A stretch of 54,758 bases of DNA from a virus, in IMG/VR virus record IMGVR_UViG_3300005534_000017, positions 1-54,758 of that record. One strand, given 5' to 3'. The notes under the pieces are model-generated. The model searched no databases, was not told where the DNA came from, and saw only the letters and a list, made by a program, of their open reading frames with translations. A program made the translations under genes and the position numbers. Below, one piece after another: positions 19,173 through 27,428 of this stretch; position 1 is the first letter of the stretch, and every line of letters starts with the position of its first letter.

Positions 19173-19904
19173 TTAAAATCGAGTGACATATTCGGGGTGT
19201 TCTATTGGAGTATAAATCTTGACATCCGGTAACATCATCATGGGAACACCTCTGTAATTCATCAATTCACCCTCATGTCTTGGAAAAACAACCCAATCAC
19301 CGACTCGACACCAAGGTTTTTTCTTACAAGGTTTCATCCACCGATTAAAAAATAGTCTTAATACTTGTCTAAACCAATACTCTTCAAATCTGGGTCCTGA
19401 AAAACATTCATTTCCTTGTGAAACCACAAGCCCAACACAGTTTCTATACTTTTCTTCATCAATACTGGCATGAACAATTTTGGTCTTTCGTCCATCTTTA
19501 GTTCTCGCAAAGCGTTCTTCATGGACCACAACCGCCATATACCACCCCGCCATGGGCGGAGGTGTAAAACCTAATGATTCTCTTATCCTTCTCTTGGCAA
19601 TTTCTACCTCATCTTTTTGAACCCAACCGATAGAATCGCTCTTACTTTCTTCAAACTTATCAAAGAGGGTTTTCATTTCCTCTTCTTCATGTATTTCTTC
19701 TTCAGTCTTACTTTCTTCTAACCGTTTAGATATAGAATCTTTCGGTAGACCATTGACTTCTTCAATCTTATGAAGTAATCCGTCTAAATCTAAATGTTCT
19801 TGTTTAGGTTGTTCTTCTTTAATGTCCGTATTTCTGTCATATCCTGGGGGCAACATAATCCCCGGATGCGAAACGACATCAATTTTAGAATTGTTCATCA
19901 CCAT
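19173..19904 (-). CDS. Putative GroES-like head-assembly protein (243 aa)
   Basis: The first half is acidic and low-complexity. Residues about 110-243 look like a GroES-type beta-barrel: PPPMAGWYMAVVVHEERF...KYRNCVGLVVSQGNECF...PWCRVGDWVVFPRHEGELMNYRGVPMMMLPDVKIYTPI. The VGDWVVF..HEG....YRGVP...LPD block corresponds to co-chaperonin strands seen in T4 gp31-like phage proteins. The start at 19904 has GGGAGG 7 nt upstream; two in-frame ATGs nearby are weaker. A role in folding the capsid protein is inference. Confidence 0.58.
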   Translation of the reverse strand: MVMNNSKIDVVSHPGIMLPPGYDRNTDIKEEQPKQEHLDLDGLLHKIEEVNGLPKDSISKRLEESKTEEEIHEEEEMKTLFDKFEESKSDSIGWVQKDEVEIAKRRIRESLGFTPPPMAGWYMAVVVHEERFARTKDGRKTKIVHASIDEEKYRNCVGLVVSQGNECFSGPRFEEYWFRQVLRLFFNRWMKPCKKKPWCRVGDWVVFPRHEGELMNYRGVPMMMLPDVKIYTPIEHPEYVTRF

Positions 19905-20121
19905 TATCATCCCTCCCTGAATTAATGGTTTTGGACTCATAAAAATGTGAATAGCATTCCTTAAGAATATCGATAGATTCCTGATAGGCTCTTAATTTCC
20001 CAACAGAAAATCGATAATCTTCCATGCTATTAAGAGCGCCTGATACCATCGATTCCTTGACAGTATTTAAACGCTCTTGAATCAGTTTAAAGCAGGATTC
20101 TAAAAAATACTCTCCGAACAT
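19885..20121 (-). CDS. Small helical protein (78 aa)
   Basis: All-helical composition (LESCFKLIQERLNTVKESMVSGALNSMEDYRFSVGKLRAYQESIDILKECYSHFYES). Similar short proteins between portal and scaffold genes of phages are unnamed. It is joined to its upstream neighbour by a TAATG overlap and overlaps the GroES-like gene by 20 bp. Confidence 0.7.
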   Translation of the reverse strand: MFGEYFLESCFKLIQERLNTVKESMVSGALNSMEDYRFSVGKLRAYQESIDILKECYSHFYESKTINSGRDDNGDEQF

Positions 20122-20570
20122 TAAACTCTTTGAGCACCTTTCATCGTCGCCACGCCTTTTCTAACTTTAGCAGCGCCTCCCAAAGCCATCATTTTGCGTT
20201 TCTTCAATTCTTTATGAAGATACGCTTCATGCATTAGCTCTTTACTTAGGGCTTTTTTTTTATGACCTTTGTGATGGCCTCCATGCATCATTTCATGCAT
20301 ATGCTCTTTACCATGGTGACCATCATGCATATGGTGTTCAGCATGGTGCTTTTTATGAGCATGATGCTCAGAATGATGTTTCTTATGACCATCTTTTGAT
20401 TTATGAGCATGACCGCCTTTTTTCATATAAGTACCGGTTGAAGCATCATAAGGAACTTTCTTTGCTTTTACGGAATGATTTGATTTAGGCAATTTAGCGC
20501 CTTGTAACGATTTTTTATCGTTAACACGTTTTGTTCCAACCATCATGGATTCTGATTCATATTTTGTCAT
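20121..20570 (-). CDS. Histidine/lysine-rich protein (149 aa)
   Basis: Starts at 20570, where GAGGA lies 8 nt upstream. The middle (about residues 48-110) is dominated by His and Lys (HKKHHSEHHAHKKHHAEHHM), so it may bind metal ions or nucleic acid. The stretch SVKAKKVPYDASTGTYMKKGG is nearly the same as one in the preceding gene's C-terminus, so these two are partial paralogues. Low-complexity His runs are unusual for a phage capsid cluster. Confidence 0.7.
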   Translation of the reverse strand: MTKYESESMMVGTKRVNDKKSLQGAKLPKSNHSVKAKKVPYDASTGTYMKKGGHAHKSKDGHKKHHSEHHAHKKHHAEHHMHDGHHGKEHMHEMMHGGHHKGHKKKALSKELMHEAYLHKELKKRKMMALGGAAKVRKGVATMKGAQRV

Positions 20571-20574
20571 TACA

Positions 20575-21075
20575 CTATCCTCTGTGTTTATGTACTTTCC
20601 CGCCCTTGCGCATATATTGACCTTGTGAGGCATCATATGGCAAAGATTGTTTCGCCTTAACTCTGCCGTCCTTTTTAGACTTCTTACCACCGGACAACTT
20701 AAGTGATTTCTTTTTCATCCCTATCATAGGATGAGAACCTGGGACGATAACTCGCATGGATTCTTTTACCATTCCACCTTTTTTCATTTTCTTTCTTGGA
20801 AAGTATCCATCATGTCGATTATCATTTAAAAATTGTTTAGTTTTTTTCTCTTTAATAGGTTGTGGAATATGAAGCTCTGACATTCTGCCTTCTTTATTCC
20901 TAGGTACGGCATGGCCGCCTTTCTTAAATGTTCTTTTTTTTAAAAACTGGGGCGCATGGCTTGATGCGAAGTAGCCTTTAATTTTAATATCCGTATCGCC
21001 TTTTAATAATTTTTTAGCATCATCCCGCATACTGTCTTTACCGGCATAACCCGATTCATAATTACATTTTTTCAT
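20575..21075 (-). CDS. Lysine/glycine-rich KKGG-repeat protein (166 aa)
   Basis: A basic protein with repeated KKGG motifs (FKKGGHAVPRNK, KMKKGGMVKESM, YMRKGGKVHKHRG) and VKAKQSLPYDASQGQYMRKGG at its C-terminus, shared with the next gene. It overlaps the end of the portal gene. High charge with no globular core suggests DNA or capsid-lumen contact, but this is a guess. Confidence 0.7.
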   Translation of the reverse strand: MKKCNYESGYAGKDSMRDDAKKLLKGDTDIKIKGYFASSHAPQFLKKRTFKKGGHAVPRNKEGRMSELHIPQPIKEKKTKQFLNDNRHDGYFPRKKMKKGGMVKESMRVIVPGSHPMIGMKKKSLKLSGGKKSKKDGRVKAKQSLPYDASQGQYMRKGGKVHKHRG

Positions 21076-23461
21076 AATTGTCTTTTCCTTTTCCTTTCCC
21101 TAGACTCAAAAGACTTTTTAAGACAGTCGATCCCATATTAGTCTTTTCTTTCATATCTGCCAGTTCTAAGTCCTTTTCATTTTTATCTTCAGCCATTTCT
21201 TGCTGAGACTTAATCTTTGCCATCTCCGTCTGAAACTGTAGTCCAGCCTTGGCACTATCGGCTTCCACCTTTAATCGAACTTCTTCATTCTTAAGCTTAG
21301 CAGCTCTATCGCGTTGTTCAATGTCGAGCATTAAAACTTGTTGTGGGGTGGGTTCTTGTTGAGACTGGTTCTCTTGGGCAAGCTTATTAGACGCTTCTGT
21401 TGCCATCATAGCGATTTGATTTTGAATATTGATATCCTGTAGAGCTTCTAAGGGCGGCATTTGTATACCCATGGCTTGCTGCATACTCAATAAATAGTCA
21501 TAGGCCATATGGGCCTGAATATGCGCTTTCATCTCAGGCGTTTGAGCCACAACACTATTAGAATGAACAATGATATGCGACTTATGGTCTTGCTCTATTG
21601 AAGCCTTTAAGGGCTTACCCTCCATAGCATTCATATTTTCAGTAATAGGATCTAAAGGAATGGCTTCTTTTTCAGTCTTCAAGATTTTATCGATATCCTG
21701 AATATTCATAGAAGTATATACACGATGATAGACTTCTCTCATGTCATGTAACTGTGGGTCATTTTTGGCTATCTGCAAGAGGCCATAAGCTTTAACCATG
21801 CGCTGATTAACGGTATCCAAATCACTATCGGATACTGGAACAATTCTAATGAGTTCATGGAAATCCTCTTTACTAATGGTTATCGTTTCACCGGGGATAT
21901 TGAAAATAAAAGGTTCATCCCCCATGTAAGTTTTGAAGCAGTCATAGATAAGTCCCAATTCTTGACTCATCGTATGGTGTAGACATCTCATCACTGAAGA
22001 TTGAATGACGGTCGCTTTTTCCATCAATGCCAATATCGTACCGACCGCAGCATCAGCATGCTTATCGGATATTTGGGTTTCAGCCACACCCGCAGGCTGC
22101 TTGGCTTCATCTCGCAATTGTTGTCTTAAGGTCATTAAAGTCGGGTCAGCCCCTTTATACGGAAGTGGCATAATGGCATCTTGAATTCTGACAGCCCCCC
22201 CGGTTTCAATATCATGAGCTTCACCCGGACCAATTAATTTATCATTCTGCTCCATCTTCAAGCCTTTCATCTTGATAAAGGCTGGGAAGTTGGCATAAGT
22301 ACCCGCGTCTACACCCTGTCTTAATACCGAAGTGAGAGCCACAGAATTAGAGCCAAGCATATGCAATATGCCGTAACCGTAAAGACCAAAGCCAGGAAGA
22401 TACTTAGAATGTATAAAAGACTCTTTACGTTTATATTTTGTGTCATTTTCTTTCCAATTACGGATTATCCGAACTACTTTACGATTTTGAATATCAATCG
22501 TCACAACATAAGGAAGCGGAAATTCTTGATTCTTAGGGCCTTTAGTTTCATTGATTTTGTCAATATATCGCGTCGTATGAGTTTCATAATAATCAAATTG
22601 AGAGGTATTATCGGTGATATCATTCGATAAACCATCAATTCGATTAATTGTCTTTTTAACGTTATTATCTTCAGGAGTAACATCATTAATTTCTCGCAAT
22701 TCTGTATCAACAAATTCACCAATATTTTGTTTTAATAATATTTCCTGTCTCTGTAACGATAATTTCTGAGTTATTCTACTTGATGATAATAGGTCTGTGC
22801 AGTTAGGGTCGGTGATAATATCCATGACTGGAATATTTCTGGATAATGGACGGCATAGGATAGGGTCCTGCCAGACTTTCTTGAATCCGTTACCGCAAAA
22901 GACAGTATAGAGCATATGAACATCAGAATCGGGATAATAGGTTTTATCAATAACGGTTAGATAGTCATTTAAGAATTTCTTTAATTTTTGGGCTTTATCT
23001 TCAAGTTCATCATTTTCTTTACCCAATACAACTGCATTACAAGGGCCAGTGGATGGTAATAATTCAGCTCTAACCGTTGCCCACCCTGAATAGGTAGCAG
23101 AGCTTAGAGTCGTATCATAAGCGGAGCAGGCATTCATAAAAGGGACAGATCGAAATTCTTCTATAGTGAAGCCTAAATATTTAAGTCCAGTCGCAAGAGA
23201 TTTATCAAATTGTGAACGGGCTTTCTTGTCGTCTTCAATTTCTTCTAATAGTTCTTCGGCTAGACCTGTTAATTCACTAGTCGAGAGATCTTCTGCAAGG
23301 TTTCTATAAAAATCGAAATTGATTTCATTCGCTTCTTCTTCCGCTACATCCACAACTTCAAATATCTTATCACCTTCCGGTGTGATTTCTAACTCATTTA
23401 ATATTTGAGAATCATTAATAGCTGAAGGTTCGCCAAGTCCATCCATGGGTACGAAGGCCAT
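21062..23461 (-). CDS. Portal protein (799 aa)
   Basis: The length fits the large podovirus-type portals. Motifs seen: FMNACSAYDTTLSSATYSGWATVRAELLPSTGP near residue 105, YYPDSDVHMLYTVFCGNGFKKVWQDPILCRPL near 185, then CTDLLSSSRITQ, and a C-terminal coiled-coil tail (KLKNEEVRLKVEADSAK) that could be a barrel. The context, terminase upstream and scaffold/capsid downstream, supports it. SD AAAAAGGATTTTT precedes the ATG. Forms the dodecameric DNA entry channel. Confidence 0.84.
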   Translation of the reverse strand: MAFVPMDGLGEPSAINDSQILNELEITPEGDKIFEVVDVAEEEANEINFDFYRNLAEDLSTSELTGLAEELLEEIEDDKKARSQFDKSLATGLKYLGFTIEEFRSVPFMNACSAYDTTLSSATYSGWATVRAELLPSTGPCNAVVLGKENDELEDKAQKLKKFLNDYLTVIDKTYYPDSDVHMLYTVFCGNGFKKVWQDPILCRPLSRNIPVMDIITDPNCTDLLSSSRITQKLSLQRQEILLKQNIGEFVDTELREINDVTPEDNNVKKTINRIDGLSNDITDNTSQFDYYETHTTRYIDKINETKGPKNQEFPLPYVVTIDIQNRKVVRIIRNWKENDTKYKRKESFIHSKYLPGFGLYGYGILHMLGSNSVALTSVLRQGVDAGTYANFPAFIKMKGLKMEQNDKLIGPGEAHDIETGGAVRIQDAIMPLPYKGADPTLMTLRQQLRDEAKQPAGVAETQISDKHADAAVGTILALMEKATVIQSSVMRCLHHTMSQELGLIYDCFKTYMGDEPFIFNIPGETITISKEDFHELIRIVPVSDSDLDTVNQRMVKAYGLLQIAKNDPQLHDMREVYHRVYTSMNIQDIDKILKTEKEAIPLDPITENMNAMEGKPLKASIEQDHKSHIIVHSNSVVAQTPEMKAHIQAHMAYDYLLSMQQAMGIQMPPLEALQDINIQNQIAMMATEASNKLAQENQSQQEPTPQQVLMLDIEQRDRAAKLKNEEVRLKVEADSAKAGLQFQTEMAKIKSQQEMAEDKNEKDLELADMKEKTNMGSTVLKSLLSLGKGKGKDNYEKM

Positions 23462-23598
23462 AAAAATCCTTTTTATGGTAATTACCCATTGAGTTTAGTA
23501 AACAAATAGCTTAATACAAATTAAGTTGATTATCTTAAAATGGACTATTTTAATGATTTCAATTAAAGAAATTAAAAATAAGTAGATTAGCTTATATT
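23462..23598. other. Gap between antitoxin and portal genes
   Basis: An AT-rich 137-bp gap. On the minus strand a CTTAAT/ATTAAG inverted repeat stands about 60 bp before the portal start. A TTGAAA-17-TTTAAG pair could be a promoter for the portal operon, but it is weak. Confidence 0.3.
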
Positions 23599-23910
23599 TT
23601 AAGCGGCAGCATGAAGGATTTTTGCCAAGGTTTTAATAGTTGGGTTTTTGTTTCTAAGAGTATTATAAATATTAATTCTTGGAATGTTGTTTTTCTTAGA
23701 AAATTCAACAACATTGACAGATTTTAAATAAATATCAATCACTTCTACAATGCCTTCTGGATCATTATTTAAGAGGCATTCAGCGATAGCATTGACGATA
23801 TTTTTAGGATTACGGATATAGGCAGAAGGATCTAAACGGCTAAACCGGATAGGTTTTTTTATATTCTTGATAGATTTTTTTTGATTTTTTGATATCTTTA
23901 CTTTGCCCAT
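23599..23910 (-). CDS. HigA-like antitoxin (103 aa)
   Basis: The C-terminal half reads NNDPEGIVEVIDIYLKSVNVVEFSKKNNIPRINIYNTLRNKNPTIKTLAKILHA, the pattern of the downstream-encoded antitoxin of HI1420/HigA-type pairs with a helix-turn-helix. It overlaps the toxin gene upstream by 71 bp. It would neutralise the toxin and bind the palindrome upstream of the pair. A compact TA pair inside a phage late operon is unusual. Confidence 0.72.
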   Translation of the reverse strand: MGKVKISKNQKKSIKNIKKPIRFSRLDPSAYIRNPKNIVNAIAECLLNNDPEGIVEVIDIYLKSVNVVEFSKKNNIPRINIYNTLRNKNPTIKTLAKILHAAA

Positions 23911-24148
23911 TTTTATTTCCTCCTAATAATATTAAAATATTAAATTCTTTTAAATAGGAATAATATACACGATTCCCATTCTCCCATTTCAATTCCCAAA
24001 TCTCATCTACTAGATGCTTATAAACACCAAAGTGACCATATTTTTCTATCTTCCTTAACCTTTCGTAGATTTGTAATCTCGATTTTTCAGAAAGAGATGA
24101 AATCCAAGACTCAAATAGGTCGCTCTGTATTATTTCATATTCCCTCAT
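23840..24148 (-). CDS. RelE/HigB-like toxin (102 aa)
   Basis: It matches phage-derived Gp49/HigB-like toxins: FESWISSLSEKSRLQIYERLRKIEKYGHFGVYKHLVDEIWELKWENGNRVYYSYL, then ILILLGGNKNGQSKDIKKSKKI. These toxins are ribosome-dependent mRNA endonucleases. Toxin-first order and an overlapping antitoxin match the higBA layout. It sits 28 bp after the terminase C-half stop, with its own candidate operator. Confidence 0.78.
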   Translation of the reverse strand: MREYEIIQSDLFESWISSLSEKSRLQIYERLRKIEKYGHFGVYKHLVDEIWELKWENGNRVYYSYLKEFNILILLGGNKNGQSKDIKKSKKIYQEYKKTYPV

Positions 24149-24149
24149 T

Positions 24150-24190
24150 AGGATAATGTATCATATTAAATACGTATTAGTAAATCTTTT
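24150..24190 (-). promoter_or_regulatory. Candidate operator/promoter of the toxin-antitoxin pair
   Basis: A perfect palindrome AATACGTATT lies at 24169-24178, overlapping the terminase C-half stop. On the minus strand TTTACT, 18 bp, TACATT could be a promoter around it. TA pairs are commonly autoregulated at such palindromes. Confidence 0.45.
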
Positions 24191-25370
24191 TATTCCACCG
24201 TTTAGAAGTATCCTGTTCCTGGTCATCGTCAGGATTCCTAAGCCATCTAGCCGTTTGCAGCCTTAATAGAACCTGTACCATTGAATCGACGTAATCTCTC
24301 TCACCAGGGAAGCTTACACAGCTTTCCACGAACTCATCCGCTGTCTTTCTAAGGGCATTGAACAAAGGGGGCTTAGCAGCCACCCAGACGCGCCCAGACT
24401 CCAACAAATGGCTAATGACTTGAACTCGAGCGGTCTTATCACCCCATTTATCTGGATTAAAGCCAAATGCCGTAATACCAGCGGCAGAAAAGTCCTGTAA
24501 CAATGAAATGCCAGAGGATTTAGATTCAACCAATACATAATCAGGTTGATGATTACCATCGGGTTCTATTTCGGTATTTCCATCGTCTCGGTAATCGATA
24601 AATAGGCGCTTAGCCATAGCTCTTAATTCTGGATAACCGACCTGACCTCTATAGGCTGATAATAGAATTAAATTTAAATGGTCCCTTTCATCATAGAATA
24701 GCCCCCAGGTTGTACAGGCTGAATAACAGGCTGATTTCTTATCTGATAGTGCCGTATCCCAGGATTGGATAACTTGTATGGTTTCTGGGGGTGATGGTTC
24801 TTTCCACCATTGAAACCATTCTCTTCTAATCATATCCCCATCGGCAGCTCGAGGCCTTTGTTGCAACTGACCGGCAATACGTGTCTCAGTCTTTAAATTC
24901 TTTTTTAAACGTTCTAAACCTTTTTCAGTATAATAAGAAGGACAGAGTATCTCCCCTCGCTTGGTTCTTGGATCTTGCCAAATCTTGCCATTACTCGAAG
25001 GCAAGATAATTGTCTTAGCTCTTCTTTCCGGTTCAAATTCCATGGGAAGAATGACTTTTATCCAATCACCATCAAAATCATGTTTCATTATATGATTGGA
25101 TATATCATCTTCATGTAATCTTTGTTGAACAACTACCATGCAATCGTTATTAATATTATTTAAACGAGTAGACCAAACATTATCCCACCAGTCTATAGCA
25201 TTGCAACGATCTACATCAGATTCAATGTCTTTAGCATTATTAGGATCATCACAATTATGAACCAAAACTCCATTTGCAAAGTAATTCCTATTATCTTTAA
25301 CCTTTATGTTATAAACATAATCGGGTATTGTTTCTACTTTTCTAATAGCTTTGACAATTTTTCTTTCCAT
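24177..25370 (-). CDS. terL-C: Terminase large subunit, C-terminal half with split-intein IntC
   Basis: The start at 25370 is chosen because GGAG lies 11 nt upstream and gives a 39-residue IntC (MERKIVKAIRKVETIPD...NYFANGVLVHN) of the usual split-intein size; an in-frame ATG at 25412 is less likely. IntC ends HN and the next residue is Cys (+1). The C-extein then reads CDDPNNAKD, the continuation of the Walker B motif, followed by QRLHEDD, LQQRPRA and the nuclease motifs IQSWDTA, VLVESKSSG and RDYVDSMVQVLL. Joining it to the N half gives a 526-aa terminase. Its 5' end overlaps the HNH gene by 37 bp. Confidence 0.9.
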   Translation of the reverse strand: MERKIVKAIRKVETIPDYVYNIKVKDNRNYFANGVLVHNCDDPNNAKDIESDVDRCNAIDWWDNVWSTRLNNINNDCMVVVQQRLHEDDISNHIMKHDFDGDWIKVILPMEFEPERRAKTIILPSSNGKIWQDPRTKRGEILCPSYYTEKGLERLKKNLKTETRIAGQLQQRPRAADGDMIRREWFQWWKEPSPPETIQVIQSWDTALSDKKSACYSACTTWGLFYDERDHLNLILLSAYRGQVGYPELRAMAKRLFIDYRDDGNTEIEPDGNHQPDYVLVESKSSGISLLQDFSAAGITAFGFNPDKWGDKTARVQVISHLLESGRVWVAAKPPLFNALRKTADEFVESCVSFPGERDYVDSMVQVLLRLQTARWLRNPDDDQEQDTSKRWNKKIY

Positions 25371-26412
25371 AATAATCTTTGCTCCATGCGTCCATGCATT
25401 TTTCCATGACAATACTTACAAAGGGTTATTAAATTATCCTCATTTAAATTTTCTTTATCATAATCAATATGATGAACACATAATAATTTTTTATGCTCCT
25501 CTTCTGTCATACTACAAATCATACATTTATAACCATCTCTATCCCTAATAATCGATTTAAATCTTTTATTCCAGTCAGGAGGATAGGGTCCATCACCATC
25601 CCCATGCATAAACCTTCCATTATTTTTGCCTCTTATATATTTTGAATGACCTAAATCTGCACATTCTCTTGAACAAAAATTTCTTTTTCCAACCTTTCTT
25701 TTAGTTATTCTAATTTCTTTTTTACAATTATGGCAATTATCCAACAAATTTTCATATAAAAAATGATTTTCGCCTTTTAATAATTTATCTCTACAAGACA
25801 AAGAACAGAATCGTTGATTTAATCTACCGGTTTTTTTTATAACAAATTCAGAATTACATACTATGCAATTTTTAGATCTCTTTACACCTTTCCAACTCGG
25901 GTTATTTGAACCAATTTGAAATTTATCAAAGCATGCTCTAGTACAAAAATGTCTTTTAGTTTTTTTAAACTCACCCTTTTTTAGAATGACTTTTTTATTA
26001 CAATTAAAACAATTAAAAGTCCTACATTGTTCCCCCCATTTTAATAAACACTCTTTTCCGCAAAACTTCCTTTTTATTGATGGTTTTGCTTTATATTCTT
26101 TTTTACAGAAAAAACAAATTTTAATCATAATGTTATAACCACATCTCCAACTTGAATGTCTTTAGCCTGAACATAGCCTTTCCCTTCAATATAAACAGGG
26201 TGCTCTTCAGTACAATAAATTGAACCATCTCCATAATCTATTTCTATAAGTTCTTTACCTTTATTTTTTTCATATTGTAGTATGTGTTTATATTCTAACT
26301 TATTAGTATTATGATTAAAGCTAAGCACATCGCATTTAATCTCATTTTCTACAATTTCGCCTATGTATAAATCTCCTAGATTTGTATTAATAATAGTATC
26401 ATATGGAACGCA
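25254..26412 (-). other. Split intein insertion in the terminase gene (IntN - endonuclease gene - IntC)
   Basis: IntN is residues 169-263 of the upstream gene (26412-26128), with Cys1, block B T236xxH239 and a block-ending GDVV. IntC is 39 residues (25370-25254) with block F (VKDNRNYFANG) and block G (VLVHN), followed by Cys+1. The three frames differ (offsets of +2 each), each gene has its own start, so one intein polyprotein cannot be made. Trans-splicing would join ...GGSILL to CDDPNNAK, restoring Walker B. All catalytic residues expected for a class 1 intein are present. Confidence 0.88.
25334..26128 (-). CDS. HNH homing endonuclease between the intein halves, with four zinc-knuckle repeats (264 aa)
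   Basis: Four tandem modules of CxxC...CxxxC type (residues about 5-27, 39-65, 88-112, 131-155) precede an HNH core CMICSMTEEEHKKLLCVHHIDYDKEN...LCKYCHGKMH near 202-245, with HH/N/H and the paired Cys of a zinc-bound HNH. The modules presumably bind DNA. The ATG overlaps the IntN stop (ATGA), coupling translation. It would cut unoccupied terminase genes and drive homing of the whole insertion. Confidence 0.88.
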   Translation of the reverse strand: MIKICFFCKKEYKAKPSIKRKFCGKECLLKWGEQCRTFNCFNCNKKVILKKGEFKKTKRHFCTRACFDKFQIGSNNPSWKGVKRSKNCIVCNSEFVIKKTGRLNQRFCSLSCRDKLLKGENHFLYENLLDNCHNCKKEIRITKRKVGKRNFCSRECADLGHSKYIRGKNNGRFMHGDGDGPYPPDWNKRFKSIIRDRDGYKCMICSMTEEEHKKLLCVHHIDYDKENLNEDNLITLCKYCHGKMHGRMEQRLLWKEKLSKLLEK

Positions 26413-26916
26413 GAGAAGTATACTACCACCGTCTCCGGTTGCTGATCCACCTGTACTGGTTGCTATCCTGTATCCTTGCTTTGAATTATCGAATCTATGC
26501 TTAGTATTTTGGTCCTTATCCAACGAAAAGATATGCCCCCATCTTTCCTGATACCATTTACTTTCGATTAACCTGCGGCAAAATCTAGAGTCTCTATTCG
26601 ATATAGCGGCTGAATAGGAAGAGCACATAAACTGTTCATTCGGGTTATGTATCCAGGTCCAAGCAGGCCACATGACCGATATCAAGGTAGACTTTAAATG
26701 CCTAGGCGGCATATTGACCAATAGATTCTTAATTTGACGCTTACTGACGGCTTCTAGATGTTCACAAATGGCCTGTAGATACCATCCATCATAGAAAGGC
26801 TTATTACCCGATACAATAGGCCAAGCCTGTTTAGCAAATTCATAGAAGCTATCCTCAGCCGCATAGACTGCCGCCAGGTAATCAATCGCCTGTTGTTCTA
26901 TAGATAAAGCAGCCAT
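26125..26916 (-). CDS. terL-N: Terminase large subunit, N-terminal half with split-intein IntN
   Basis: Residues 1-168 are the N-extein: a deviant Walker A, NMPPRHLKST (68-77), adenine-binding-like upstream residues, and IATSTGGSATGDGGSILL ending at the hydrophobic strand of Walker B. Residue 169 is Cys1 of the intein (codon 26412-26410). IntN has 95 residues and includes CTEEHPVY (block B). The protein cannot act as an ATPase alone because Walker B is missing. It starts 9 bp after the gene at 26926. Confidence 0.9.
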   Translation of the reverse strand: MAALSIEQQAIDYLAAVYAAEDSFYEFAKQAWPIVSGNKPFYDGWYLQAICEHLEAVSKRQIKNLLVNMPPRHLKSTLISVMWPAWTWIHNPNEQFMCSSYSAAISNRDSRFCRRLIESKWYQERWGHIFSLDKDQNTKHRFDNSKQGYRIATSTGGSATGDGGSILLCVPYDTIINTNLGDLYIGEIVENEIKCDVLSFNHNTNKLEYKHILQYEKNKGKELIEIDYGDGSIYCTEEHPVYIEGKGYVQAKDIQVGDVVITL

Positions 26917-26925
26917 CCATGGCCC

Positions 26926-27327
26926 TTATTTAATTTCTTCTAGCTTCCATTCAATTTCATTAACCGAATTAATGGTTATAAAATGACATCCAAATTCTTT
27001 TAGAATGTCTTTGTTTTCTGATTCCTTTTCAGCCATAATGCTTATAAATATTGGGACAATAAACTGCTCTTCTTGACACTTTTCAAATATCATAAAAATG
27101 TTTCTATCATGAGTAATTTTAACAGTCTTTTTTAATTTTTTGAGAACGTTAATATCACAGATATCCCCACCTAACCAGGAACTATACTCACCCTTACGCG
27201 CATCAAAATAGTCAATTAATTTATTTTTAATTTCATGATATTTAATTAACTCTAATTCCTTTTCATTGTTCTTTTTAATTCGAACCCTCTTTACCTTTTG
27301 TTTGACGACAATCCGCTTAATAGCCAT
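26926..27327 (-). CDS. Protein of unknown function upstream of terminase (133 aa)
   Basis: The start at 27327 has GGAGG 8 nt upstream, better than the in-frame start at 27429. The N-terminus is basic (MAIKRIVVKQKVKRVRIKKNN). A mixed alpha/beta region follows (KKTVKITHDRNIFMIFEKCQEEQFIVPIFISIM). The first gene of the late operon in front of the large terminase is often the small terminase; nothing in this sequence proves that. Confidence 0.65.
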   Translation of the reverse strand: MAIKRIVVKQKVKRVRIKKNNEKELELIKYHEIKNKLIDYFDARKGEYSSWLGGDICDINVLKKLKKTVKITHDRNIFMIFEKCQEEQFIVPIFISIMAEKESENKDILKEFGCHFITINSVNEIEWKLEEIK

Positions 27328-27399
27328 TAACCCTACCTCCATGTAAGAACTATAACTAATCATATTGAGAATAGCTGAAACCCAGATTTCTGCAAATTC

Positions 27400-27428
27400 T
27401 TGACAAATACACAAATTGCGTGTATACA
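27400..27428 (+). promoter_or_regulatory. Promoter with palindromic operator upstream of the MarR-type gene
   Basis: TTGACA (27400-27405), 17 bp, TATACA (27423-27428) is close to a sigma70 consensus. In the spacer ATACAC (27407-27412) and GTGTAT (27420-27425) form an inverted repeat, and TGTATACA (27421-27428) is a perfect palindrome over the -10. The gene it drives is a MarR-type regulator, so autoregulation is likely. The same TGTATACA occurs in the promoter at 29289. Confidence 0.72.

Noticed and set aside
25334-26412. Idea that the three frames are one intein broken by sequencing errors
   Set aside because: Two independent frame changes would be needed; IntN ends with a stop coupled by ATGA to HNH, and IntC has its own start and SD at 25370, so a true split is simpler.
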